6,020 nt of DNA from the NCBI GenBank assembly GCA_964423345.1, contig CAYREV010000066.1, forward strand, positions 1-6,020, written 5' to 3'. Made by a program: the position numbers and the translations under genes. Below the pieces are notes generated by a model. The model did not search any database. It was given only the letters and a program-made list of their open reading frames with translations, and was not told where the DNA came from. The DNA comes from CAYREV01 sp964423345. Its GTDB lineage: Bacteria > Bacteroidota > Rhodothermia > Balneolales > Balneolaceae. Below, in pieces: positions 1 through 5,486 of this stretch (position 1 is its first letter; each line of letters starts with the position of its first letter).

Positions 1-827
1 CCATCGAGGGCGAGCGCAAGGGCTGTTTCGCGCTCACCGAACCCGCCGGGGGGTCCGACCCGACGACGATGGAGACCCAGGCCGTCAAAGAGGGCGACGA
101 GTGGGTCATCAACGGCGAGAAGCGCTTCATCACGGCGGGTGGGTACTCCGATTTCGCCGCGCTGTTCGCACGCGCAATCGTCGACGGCGAGGACGAAGGC
201 ATCACCGCCTTTCTCGTCGATGCCGACACCGAGGGGTGGGACGTCCATCGGCGCATCGACGTCATCCGGCCGAAGGACCCCTTCGAGATTCACATGGACG
301 ACATGCGCGTCCCGGACCGCGACCGCTTCGGCCCGGTCGGTGGCGGGCTCGAACTCGCCGCGAGTGGGGTCCGGACGAGCCGCATCGGCTACTCGGCCAC
401 TCATATTGGCATCGCGAAATACGCACTGGAGATGGCCATCGAGTACGCCAAAGACCGCGAGACCTTCGGCAAGCCGCTCTCGGACCGACAGGCCATCCGG
501 TGGATGATAGCCGACGGCGCGGTCGACCTCCACACCTCGCGGCTCGCCATCTACGACTGCGCCTGGAAGGCCGACCAGGACATGGACGTCCGCCACGAGG
601 CCTCCATCATCAAGCTCCACTCCTCGGAGATGCTCGAAGAGGTCCTCGACGCCGCCATCCAGATACACGGCGGGATGGGCGTCAGCAAGGACCTCCCGCT
701 CGAACGCTGGTACCGCGAGGGCCGCGTCCGCCGCATCGGCGAAGGACCCTCCGAGATCCAGCGCCGCACCATCGCTCGCAACCTCATCAAAGGCTACGAA
801 CCCGTCGACCTTCTCGACAAACTATGA
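1..827 (+). CDS. Acyl-CoA dehydrogenase, C-terminal part (5' end outside window)
   Basis: FAD-dependent alpha,beta-dehydrogenation of an acyl-CoA, the first oxidation of a beta-oxidation-like pathway; cytoplasmic, with electrons normally passed to ETF. The reading frame is open from base 3, so the ATG at 69 is internal. The visible 274 residues compare with about 380 for the family, so roughly 110 N-terminal residues are missing. Seen in order: ACAD signature 1 (CFALTEPAGGSDP, 24-62), the middle beta domain (INGEKRFITAGG; PFEIHMDDMRVP), and the C-terminal helical domain with RETFGKPLSDRQAIRW, QIHGGMGVSKDLPLERWYRE and RRIGEGPSEIQR. The Glu of GEGPSEIQ (codon 741-743) aligns with the catalytic base of medium-chain ACADs (YEGT-type motif), so the enzyme looks intact. 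Its stop overlaps the start of the next small ORF (ATGA at 824-827). Substrate chain type cannot be read; the family assignment is very secure. Confidence 0.95.
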   Translation, partial: IEGERKGCFALTEPAGGSDPTTMETQAVKEGDEWVINGEKRFITAGGYSDFAALFARAIVDGEDEGITAFLVDADTEGWDVHRRIDVIRPKDPFEIHMDDMRVPDRDRFGPVGGGLELAASGVRTSRIGYSATHIGIAKYALEMAIEYAKDRETFGKPLSDRQAIRWMIADGAVDLHTSRLAIYDCAWKADQDMDVRHEASIIKLHSSEMLEEVLDAAIQIHGGMGVSKDLPLERWYREGRVRRIGEGPSEIQRRTIARNLIKGYEPVDLLDKL

Positions 828-982
828 CAGACGAAGACTTCACCAGCGTCCTCGAACCGAAGACCAACCGCGCGCCCGAAGAGGTCGGTCGCGAGATATT
901 CCGACTCCTCCAGCAACACGAGGAACTCCGCGTCACGCGGGGCGAAACGGAGTACGACGTCCAGATATACGTCCCCGAGTAA
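824..982 (+). CDS. Small acidic hypothetical protein (52 aa) coupled to the acyl-CoA dehydrogenase
   Basis: I do not recognise a family. The ORF begins at an ATG that overlaps the dehydrogenase stop (ATGA) and ends with TAA at 980-982, exactly abutting the stop of the convergent crotonase gene. It therefore fills the whole interval between two real genes. It has 13 Asp/Glu against 6 Lys/Arg, and about 79% of codons end in G or C, both matching its neighbours. By eye the layout is a disordered N-terminus (MTDEDFTSVLEPKTN), one amphipathic helix (about residues 17-35, APEEVGREIFRLLQQHEEL) and a short beta pair (about 36-50, RVTRGETEYDVQIYV). It has no Cys, membrane segment or signal peptide. 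No Shine-Dalgarno is visible before the ATG, so translation would rely on coupling. A role beside the dehydrogenase, for example as a small partner protein, is only inferred from position. Confidence 0.68.
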   Translation: MTDEDFTSVLEPKTNRAPEEVGREIFRLLQQHEELRVTRGETEYDVQIYVPE

Positions 983-1780
983 TCATTCCCCGGTGAACTC
1001 CGGGTCGCGTTTCTCCAGGAAGGCGCGGACGCCCTCCTCGTGGTCGTCGGTCGCCGCGGCGAGACTCTGAGCCTGTAGTTCGTCTTCGAGTGCCTGTTCC
1101 AGTGACTTTTCGGGCCCCGATTCGAAGAGGCGTTTGACGTGACCGAGCGCCCGCGTCGGCCCCTCCGCGAGGTTCTTGATATCTTCCGCTGCCCGCTCGT
1201 CGAACTCCTCGGTGGGGTAGACGCGGTGGACGAGCCCCAGCTGCTCGGCCTCGATCGCGTCGAGCGTCCGCCCGGTGAGCGCGAGTTCCTTGGCCCGGTC
1301 GGCGCCGACGGCACGCGGTAGCGTGTAGGACGCCCCGCCGTCGACGCTCAGCCCTACCGTCCGAAACCCAAAGCCGATGACCGCGCGCTCTGAGGCCACC
1401 CGGAGGTCCGCTGCCGACGCGAGCGACGCCCCGCCGCCGATGGCCGGTCCGTCGACCAGCGCGACGACGGGGACGGGGAGTCTGCGGAGCGTCGAGATTA
1501 TCTCGTTCGTCCGCCCCAGCGACTCGCGCATCCCCTCCACTGACGGCGTCTCTTGGAGGTTCTCCTCCATGCGGTCGATGTCGCCGCCGGCACAGAAGGC
1601 GTCGCCCGCCCCCTGGAGGACGACACAGCGGGCCGACTCCACCGAATTCTCGACTTCGTCTAGCGCCGCGAGGATTCCGTCCTTCATCGCCAGCGAGTAG
1701 GCGTTGCGTCGGTCGGGGTCGTCGAGCGTCAGGGTCCAGATGCCGCCGTCGTCCACGACGCGGACGAGTTCGTCGCTCAT
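983..1780 (-). CDS. Enoyl-CoA hydratase/isomerase (crotonase) family protein, PaaG-like Asp site
   Basis: Crotonase-fold enzyme of 265 residues, the usual length, acting on an acyl-CoA thioester in the cytoplasm. Oxyanion-hole elements are present: FCAGGDI (residues 62-68) and AIGGGAS (113-119). The two hydratase glutamates (Glu144/Glu164 of rat mitochondrial hydratase) are absent: the first aligns with Ser119, the second with about Thr141. The following loop (GLSVDGGASYTLPR, 143-156) has the shorter spacing of PaaG-type isomerases (GLVPDSGGT...), with Asp147 at the catalytic Asp position. The C-terminal part (LTGRTLDAIEAEQLGLV, FLEKRDPEF) is standard. Isomerase or another Asp-based reaction is therefore more likely than simple hydration. 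Last gene of a four-gene minus-strand operon: its ATG overlaps the stop of the DUF35 gene (ATGA, 1777-1780) and an SD-like GGAGTGAG precedes it. Its stop abuts that of the small plus-strand ORF. Confidence 0.94.
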   Translation of the reverse strand: MSDELVRVVDDGGIWTLTLDDPDRRNAYSLAMKDGILAALDEVENSVESARCVVLQGAGDAFCAGGDIDRMEENLQETPSVEGMRESLGRTNEIISTLRRLPVPVVALVDGPAIGGGASLASAADLRVASERAVIGFGFRTVGLSVDGGASYTLPRAVGADRAKELALTGRTLDAIEAEQLGLVHRVYPTEEFDERAAEDIKNLAEGPTRALGHVKRLFESGPEKSLEQALEDELQAQSLAAATDDHEEGVRAFLEKRDPEFTGE

Positions 1781-2235
1781 GGCTCACTCCCCGCGGGTGC
1801 GAACACCGGCAAGTCGACGTCCGGGTCGTCGCTGACGTGTCTGAACTCGACCTCTAGGGGCATCCCGAGTTCGAGGTCGGCCTCCTCGCAGGCGACGACG
1901 TGGCTCGTCAGCCTGACCGGGCGACCGCTCGGATTATCCTCGGGAAGGTCGAGTTCGACCAGCGCCACGGGATAGGGCGTCTCCTCGTCGTATCCCGGCT
2001 GCCCGGAGATGTGGCACCGGGTGTAGGAGTAGAGCGACCCCCTCCCACCGGAGGGTTCCAACGAGAGGTCGCGCGACCAGCAGTGCCGGCAGAGCTCACG
2101 GGGGTAGAGCTGTCGTTCGCCACACTCCGCACACACCTGGACGGCGAGGTCGCCCTCGCGGGCCATGGTCCAGTATTCCTCGGATTCGGAATCGACCATC
2201 GGTACCGGCTTCTCCCCCCAGTCGTCGTAGTTCAT
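1777..2235 (-). CDS. Zn-ribbon/OB-fold DUF35 protein, partner of the thiolase-like protein
   Basis: A 152-residue DUF35 protein: an N-terminal helix (DSESEEYWTMAREGDL, 15-30) common in this family, a rubredoxin-like zinc ribbon with C35-x2-C38-x10-C49-x2-C52, then an OB-fold from about residue 64 to 132 (GRGSLYSYT... PVALVELDL... LELGMPLEVEF). In characterised systems such proteins have no stand-alone enzyme activity. They form complexes with thiolase-superfamily enzymes, either helping hold the CoA substrate (steroid aldolase Ltp2 with the DUF35 domain of ChsH2; benzoylsuccinyl-CoA thiolase BbsAB) or bridging thiolase and HMG-CoA synthase in archaea. Here it lies directly downstream of the thiolase-like gene, overlapping it by ATGA at 2232-2235, and overlaps the next crotonase gene the same way at 1777-1780. 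Complex formation with the thiolase-like protein is inferred from this and is very probable. Confidence 0.95.
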   Translation of the reverse strand: MNYDDWGEKPVPMVDSESEEYWTMAREGDLAVQVCAECGERQLYPRELCRHCWSRDLSLEPSGGRGSLYSYTRCHISGQPGYDEETPYPVALVELDLPEDNPSGRPVRLTSHVVACEEADLELGMPLEVEFRHVSDDPDVDLPVFAPAGSEP

Positions 2236-3395
2236 GATTCGGCCTCCAGAATCATCGTCGCGTGGGTAGAGAGGACGCCGCCCGTACCGTGTGCGAGCGC
2301 CGTGTCGACGTCGTCGACCTGTCGGTCGCCCGCCGTTCCTCTGACCTGCCTGACGGCCTCGATGATGGGGAAAATGCCGTAGGTTCCGGGATGCAGGTAG
2401 GAAAGGCCGCCGCCGTTGGTGTTGATGGGCATCGACCCACCTGGACGGGTCTCGCCTTCGACGAAAGGCCTGGTCCCCTCGCCGGGTTCGGCGAGGCCGA
2501 CGCTCTCGGTGAGCAGCGCGGTCGTAATCGTAAAGGAATCGTAGAGTTCGGCCACGTCGAGGTCCTCTGGTCCGACGCCGGCCTGCTCGTAGGCCTCCTT
2601 GGCAGTTCGACGGGCACCCGGTGCGGTGAGGTCGGGCATCTGGCTAATGTTGTCGTGGGTGTGTGTCTGTGCGAGTCCGGTGATGGTCACTGGGTCTGCG
2701 CCAGCCTCCCTGGCTTTCTCCGCGCTCGTGAGCACGAGCGCGCCGCCGGCGTCGCTGATGAGACAGCAGTCGAACTTGTTGAGCGGTTCGCACATCGGCG
2801 GCGACTCCAGGACGTCCTCGACGGTCAGGTCGTCGCGCATCATCGCCTTCGGATTCAGTTTGGCCCACTCGCGTGTCGACACGGCGATCTCCGCGAGGTC
2901 CGCGTGGTCGACGTCGTACTCGTGCATGTACCGGCGGGCGGCCATGGCGTAGGAGCCGATGGGGTTCATCGTCCCGTAGGGGACCTCGTACTGGCGTGTG
3001 AGGTTCGCGGGCTGGGGTTCGTACTGGTTGCGCCCCTCCTGTCGGTCGCTGTAGTTCGTGCTTCCGTACGTTATGAGCGCGGTGTCGATTTCCCCTGCTT
3101 CGATAGCGAGTTTGGCGTACTTGACGTGGCCGAAGGAGGAGGCCCCGCCCATGTCGTTCGAACTCGATACCGTCGGTTCGATGCCCAGGTATTCGCCCAC
3201 GGTGACCTGCGGGAAGTGGTAGCGTTCGCGAAAGCCCGACCCCTGGATGAACAACCCCTCGACGTCATCGGGGGCCAGTCCTGCGTCCTCCAGCGCGTTC
3301 GTCGCGGCCTCGGCCTGCATCTGGAGGACGGTCTTGCCGGGGGTGCGGCCGACCTCGTCGGCCTCGTCGGCGCCCGCGATTACCACGGAACTCAT
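2232..3395 (-). CDS. Thiolase-like protein (SCP2/lipid-transfer type) lacking the nucleophilic Cys
   Basis: Thiolase-superfamily protein of 387 residues. The chosen start MSSVVIAG at 3395 overlaps the upstream crotonase stop (ATGA, 3392-3395) and follows an SD-like GGAGGCGA; the open frame extends to 3650, but that stretch is Arg-rich, not thiolase-like, and lies inside the crotonase gene. Seen: LEDAGLAPDDVEGLFI (35-50), SNDMGGASSFGHV (79-91) where ordinary thiolases have the CASGGA motif, FDCCLISDAGGALVL (208-222), VAELYDSFT (281-289), NTNGGGLSYLHPGTYG (325-340) and AHGTGGVLS (368-376). The acylated Cys aligns with Asn80, and the C-terminal Cys motif is replaced by HGTGG; His335 of HPG remains. 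The family is widespread and paired with DUF35 proteins. Ltp2 shows that such Cys-less relatives can be retro-aldolases, so carbon-chain cleavage by an aldol route is plausible. Annotating it as acetyl-CoA acetyltransferase would overstate what the residues show. Confidence 0.94.
   Translation of the reverse strand: MSSVVIAGADEADEVGRTPGKTVLQMQAEAATNALEDAGLAPDDVEGLFIQGSGFRERYHFPQVTVGEYLGIEPTVSSSNDMGGASSFGHVKYAKLAIEAGEIDTALITYGSTNYSDRQEGRNQYEPQPANLTRQYEVPYGTMNPIGSYAMAARRYMHEYDVDHADLAEIAVSTREWAKLNPKAMMRDDLTVEDVLESPPMCEPLNKFDCCLISDAGGALVLTSAEKAREAGADPVTITGLAQTHTHDNISQMPDLTAPGARRTAKEAYEQAGVGPEDLDVAELYDSFTITTALLTESVGLAEPGEGTRPFVEGETRPGGSMPINTNGGGLSYLHPGTYGIFPIIEAVRQVRGTAGDRQVDDVDTALAHGTGGVLSTHATMILEAES
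2243..2247 (-). promoter_or_regulatory. Ribosome binding site of the DUF35 gene
   Basis: GGAGG on the minus strand, seven bases before the ATG at 2235, lies inside the last codons of the thiolase-like gene. It supports this ATG and shows that the downstream gene has its own SD as well as the ATGA coupling. Confidence 0.6.
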
Positions 3396-4195
3396 CTCGC
3401 CTCCCACTCCGGTTCGCGGTCCTCTCTGAAGGCCTCGACGCCTTCGCGTGCGTCCCGCGTCTCCGAGAGGTGCCGACCGAAGGACTGCTCCAGCCTGATG
3501 CCCTCGGAGAGGGGCATGTTCCGCCCACGCACCGCGAGTTCCTTGATAGCCTGCACGGCGAGGGGGGCACTCGACAGCAATCGCTCGGCGTACTCCTCCG
3601 CGGTCTCCATCGATTCGCCCGCGGGCACGATCTCGTTGACGAGTCCCCACTTGTGAGCCTCCTCGGCGTCGATGGTGTCACCGGTGAGCAGCAGGTCCAT
3701 CGCGATAGGGTAGGGGAGCTGGCGGATGGTGCGCTGGGTGCCGCCATTTCCGGGGAGGATGCCGCGTTTGACCTCCGAGAGGCCGAATTCGGCGTTCTCG
3801 CCCGCGATGCGGAAATCCGTCGCCAACAACAGGGTCATCCCGCCGGCGAGGCAGTAGCCGTCGACGGCGGCGATGATGGGTTTCCAGACTTCGAGTCCGC
3901 GGTTGAGAATCATCTCCTCCTGTGTCTTCCAGAAGGTATCCCACTCCTCCTCACCGGGAGTGATGGTCTTCTCCAGGTCGGCGCCGGCGGAGAACGCTCG
4001 CTCTCCAGCGCCGGTGACGATGGCCGCCCACACGTCCGAATCGTCGCGGATGCGAACCCACGCTTCCGAGAGTGCGGTGTACGTCTCGGGGTCCATCGCG
4101 TTGAGTTTCTCGGGGCGATTGATGGTCACCCGCGCGAGGTGGTCGTCGACCTCGTACAGTATCTTGTCGGTGTTCGGGAGTACTTCCTCGGACAT
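3392..4195 (-). CDS. Enoyl-CoA hydratase/isomerase (crotonase) family protein with one catalytic Glu
   Basis: Crotonase-fold protein, first gene of the minus-strand operon. I take the ATG at 4195 (267 residues, MSEEVLPN) over the ATG at 4216, because a TATA-like GGTTAACA sits 28-31 bases upstream of 4195 and no SD is present; this fits leaderless transcription, common in haloarchaea. The 4216 start would add only seven residues. Oxyanion-hole segments are FSAGADL (68-74) and CLAGGMT (115-121). The first hydratase Glu position is Thr121, while the second is kept as Glu141 in FGLSEVKRGILPGNGGTQR (137-155). A single Glu is typical of delta3-delta2-enoyl-CoA isomerases and of several uncharacterised crotonases, so hydratase activity should not be assumed. 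The C-terminal part is canonical (LTGDTIDAEEAHKWGLV, AFREDREPEW). Its stop overlaps the thiolase-like gene by ATGA, so the two are probably co-translated. Confidence 0.93.
   Translation of the reverse strand: MSEEVLPNTDKILYEVDDHLARVTINRPEKLNAMDPETYTALSEAWVRIRDDSDVWAAIVTGAGERAFSAGADLEKTITPGEEEWDTFWKTQEEMILNRGLEVWKPIIAAVDGYCLAGGMTLLLATDFRIAGENAEFGLSEVKRGILPGNGGTQRTIRQLPYPIAMDLLLTGDTIDAEEAHKWGLVNEIVPAGESMETAEEYAERLLSSAPLAVQAIKELAVRGRNMPLSEGIRLEQSFGRHLSETRDAREGVEAFREDREPEWEAR
3396..3405 (-). promoter_or_regulatory. Ribosome binding site of the thiolase-like gene (decides the start)
   Basis: On the minus strand GGGAGGCGAG directly precedes the ATG at 3395. It matches the archaeal SD consensus GGAGGTGA at seven of eight positions, with 4 bases between GGAGG and the ATG. 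Together with the ATGA overlap this fixes the start at 3395, although the frame is open upstream to 3650. Confidence 0.6.
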
Positions 4196-4208
4196 CAGTG
4201 TGTCACTG
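4196..4208. repeat. Short inverted repeat at the crotonase operon start
   Basis: CAGTG-TGT-CACTG: two 5-base arms around a 3-base spacer, ending one base before the chosen ATG at 4195. If the message is leaderless, this covers positions -1 to -13 of the promoter, where a bound repressor would block initiation. Arms this short can arise by chance. Confidence 0.2.
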
Positions 4209-4220
4209 CCCCGCATCCGT

Positions 4221-4230
4221 TGTTAACCCT
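4221..4230 (-). promoter_or_regulatory. TATA-like box for the crotonase operon
   Basis: Read on the minus strand, AGGGTTAACA places TTAA 28-31 bases upstream of the ATG at 4195. This is about where an archaeal TATA box sits relative to a start site at the first base of a leaderless message. It is the main reason for preferring 4195 to 4216, which would leave the box only about 10 bases upstream. A single short motif match, so moderate confidence. Confidence 0.45.
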
Positions 4231-4254
4231 TGTGCCGCGAGGGAGGAGGTGGGT

Positions 4255-4266
4255 GGTGGTACCACC
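4255..4266. promoter_or_regulatory. Perfect 12-bp palindrome, candidate operator
   Basis: GGTGGTACCACC is perfectly self-complementary and sits between the two divergent TATA-like boxes, 5 bases before the CoA-transferase box region. The symmetry would suit a dimeric regulator acting on both promoters, but the left arm is part of a GGT-rich run, so chance is a real alternative. Confidence 0.25.
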
Positions 4267-4270
4267 CCGA

Positions 4271-4280
4271 GAACTTATCT
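4271..4280 (+). promoter_or_regulatory. TATA-like box for the CoA-transferase gene
   Basis: GAACTTATCT, with TTAT at 4275-4278, lies 30-33 bases before the ATG at 4308 in otherwise GC-rich sequence. This fits a transcript beginning at or a few bases before the ATG. No Shine-Dalgarno is seen in the bases preceding the ATG, consistent with a leaderless or very short leader. A second AT-rich patch (CTTTATC, 4301-4307) touches the start codon and is too close to serve as the box. Confidence 0.45.
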
Positions 4281-4307
4281 GACCCGGGGTGTAGACTCCA
4301 CTTTATC

Positions 4308-5486
4308 ATGCGGGCACTGGACGACCTGAAGGTCATCTCGCTGGCACAGATTTACAACGGCCCCTACTGTGCGCTCATGCTCTCGTATCTCGGCGCCGAC
4401 GTCGTGAAGGTCGAACCCCCCGGGGGTGAGAACCTCCGCTCACGTGACGAGGATTCGGACACCCCCGAGACCATCATGCTCAACTCCTCGAAGAAGAGCG
4501 TCACGCTGAACCTCAAGAAGGAGGAGGGGAAGGACCTGTTCAAGGAACTCGTAGAGGAGGCCGACGTGCTCGTCGAGAACTACAGCGTCGGCGCGATGGA
4601 CCGACTGGGCCTGGGGTACGACACCCTGAAAGAAGTGAATTCCGAGCTCATCTACGCCCACGGGTCGGGGTATGGCGAGTCGGGCGAATACACCGACTAC
4701 CCGGCGATGGACCTCACCATCCAGGCGATGACGGGGGTCATGGACACGACGGGGTTCCCCGACGGCCCACCGGTGAAGGCGGGCGTACAGGTGGGCGACT
4801 TCATGGGTGGTATCCACCTGCTGGCGGGCGTGCTGGCGGCGCTCTACCAGCGCGAGCGCACGGGTGAGGGACAGTTCGTCGAGGTGGGGATGATGGACGC
4901 CGTCTACCCGACGCTCATGTCGCCGATGGCCGCCCACTACCGGACGCCCGAGGCGCCACCCCGCACCGGCAACCGCCACAGCGGGCTGGCCATCAGCCCC
5001 TACAACGTCTACGAGACGAGGGATGGATACATCGCCATCATCTGCGTCAACGAGCGCCACTGGGAGCGACTGACGAAGGCGATGGGGCGGGATGACCTCA
5101 CCGACGACGAGCGCTTCGACACAAACGAGAAACGGAAGGAGCGGATGGACGAGATGGACGCCATCATCACCGAGTGGACGAAGGAGCGCGAACGCGACGA
5201 GGTTGCCGACATCCTCCTCGACGCTGGCGTCCCCGTCGGCCCCGTCAAGGAACGCGACGAGGTGTTGTTCGACTCCCATCTCGAAGAGCGGGGGATGGTG
5301 AACGAGATGGACCATCCACGGTACGGAAAGATACGTGTCCCCGGCATGCCGATGAAACTCCACGGTTCGGAGGACCCCGAGATTCGGCCCGCACACAGGG
5401 AGGGCGAAGCCAACGAGGAGGTGTACGGAAAACTCGGATTGACCAAGGAGGAGATACGGGAACTCCGTGAGGACGGCGTGATTTAG
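4308..5486 (+). CDS. Class III (CaiB/BaiF, formyl-CoA transferase type) CoA-transferase
   Basis: Transfers CoA from a donor acyl-CoA to a free carboxylic acid by an aspartyl-CoA anhydride mechanism, an ATP-free way to activate a substrate; cytoplasmic, and members form interlocked dimers. At 392 residues it has the normal length. The N-terminal block LKVISLAQIYNGPYCALMLSYLGADVVKVE spans residues 7-36 and is typical (key pieces NGPYCALMLSYLGA and KVEPPGG). The region TTGFPDGPPVKAGVQVGDFMGG contains Asp164, aligning with catalytic Asp169 of formyl-CoA transferase, so the enzyme looks active. Further family blocks are GQFVEVGMMDA (188-198), TGNRHSGLAISPYNVY (220-235) and AGVPVGPV (306-313). I start at ATG 4308 because the homology starts there; the frame is open from an ATG at 4230, but those 26 extra codons cross the promoter region. 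No SD is visible. It diverges from the crotonase operon, suggesting shared control, and its TAG overlaps the SDR stop. Confidence 0.95.
   Translation: MRALDDLKVISLAQIYNGPYCALMLSYLGADVVKVEPPGGENLRSRDEDSDTPETIMLNSSKKSVTLNLKKEEGKDLFKELVEEADVLVENYSVGAMDRLGLGYDTLKEVNSELIYAHGSGYGESGEYTDYPAMDLTIQAMTGVMDTTGFPDGPPVKAGVQVGDFMGGIHLLAGVLAALYQRERTGEGQFVEVGMMDAVYPTLMSPMAAHYRTPEAPPRTGNRHSGLAISPYNVYETRDGYIAIICVNERHWERLTKAMGRDDLTDDERFDTNEKRKERMDEMDAIITEWTKERERDEVADILLDAGVPVGPVKERDEVLFDSHLEERGMVNEMDHPRYGKIRVPGMPMKLHGSEDPEIRPAHREGEANEEVYGKLGLTKEEIRELREDGVI

Larger units (their letters stand above)
4196..4307. promoter_or_regulatory. Divergent control region between the crotonase operon and the CoA-transferase
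   Basis: This is the only substantial non-coding interval in the window, 112 bp between the two chosen start codons. It holds a TATA-like element for each direction, a G-rich tract (4241-4259), a 12-bp palindrome (4255-4266) and a short inverted repeat next to the operon start (4196-4208). Because both transcription units start here, a single regulator could control the CoA-transferase and the four-gene operon together (inference). No regulator gene is visible in the window. Confidence 0.6.

Noticed and set aside
69..71. ATG as start of the acyl-CoA dehydrogenase
   Set aside because: The frame is open to the window edge and the upstream codons encode the conserved CFALTEPAGGSDP motif, so the ATG is internal.
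101..823. Upstream part of the open frame that contains the 52-residue ORF
   Set aside because: Arg/His/Pro-rich translation out of frame with the ACAD; only the part from ATG 824 has normal composition.
933..1787. Minus-strand frame overlapping the second crotonase
   Set aside because: Arg-rich shadow of the gene at 983-1780, with no motifs.
3330..3375. GTCGGC/CTCGTCGGC-like short repeats
   Set aside because: They encode the acidic ADEADEVGR stretch of the thiolase-like N-terminus; ordinary codon bias, not a repeat element.
2262..3656. Long plus-strand open frame (464 codons) opposite the thiolase-like gene
   Set aside because: Antisense shadow caused by high GC3. The minus-strand frame has clear thiolase motifs, a ribosome binding site and ATGA junctions; the plus frame shows no recognisable motifs.
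4214..4216. ATG as start of the first crotonase
   Set aside because: It would leave the TATA-like box only about 10 bases upstream and has no SD; ATG 4195 fits a leaderless start. Not excluded, since it adds only seven residues.
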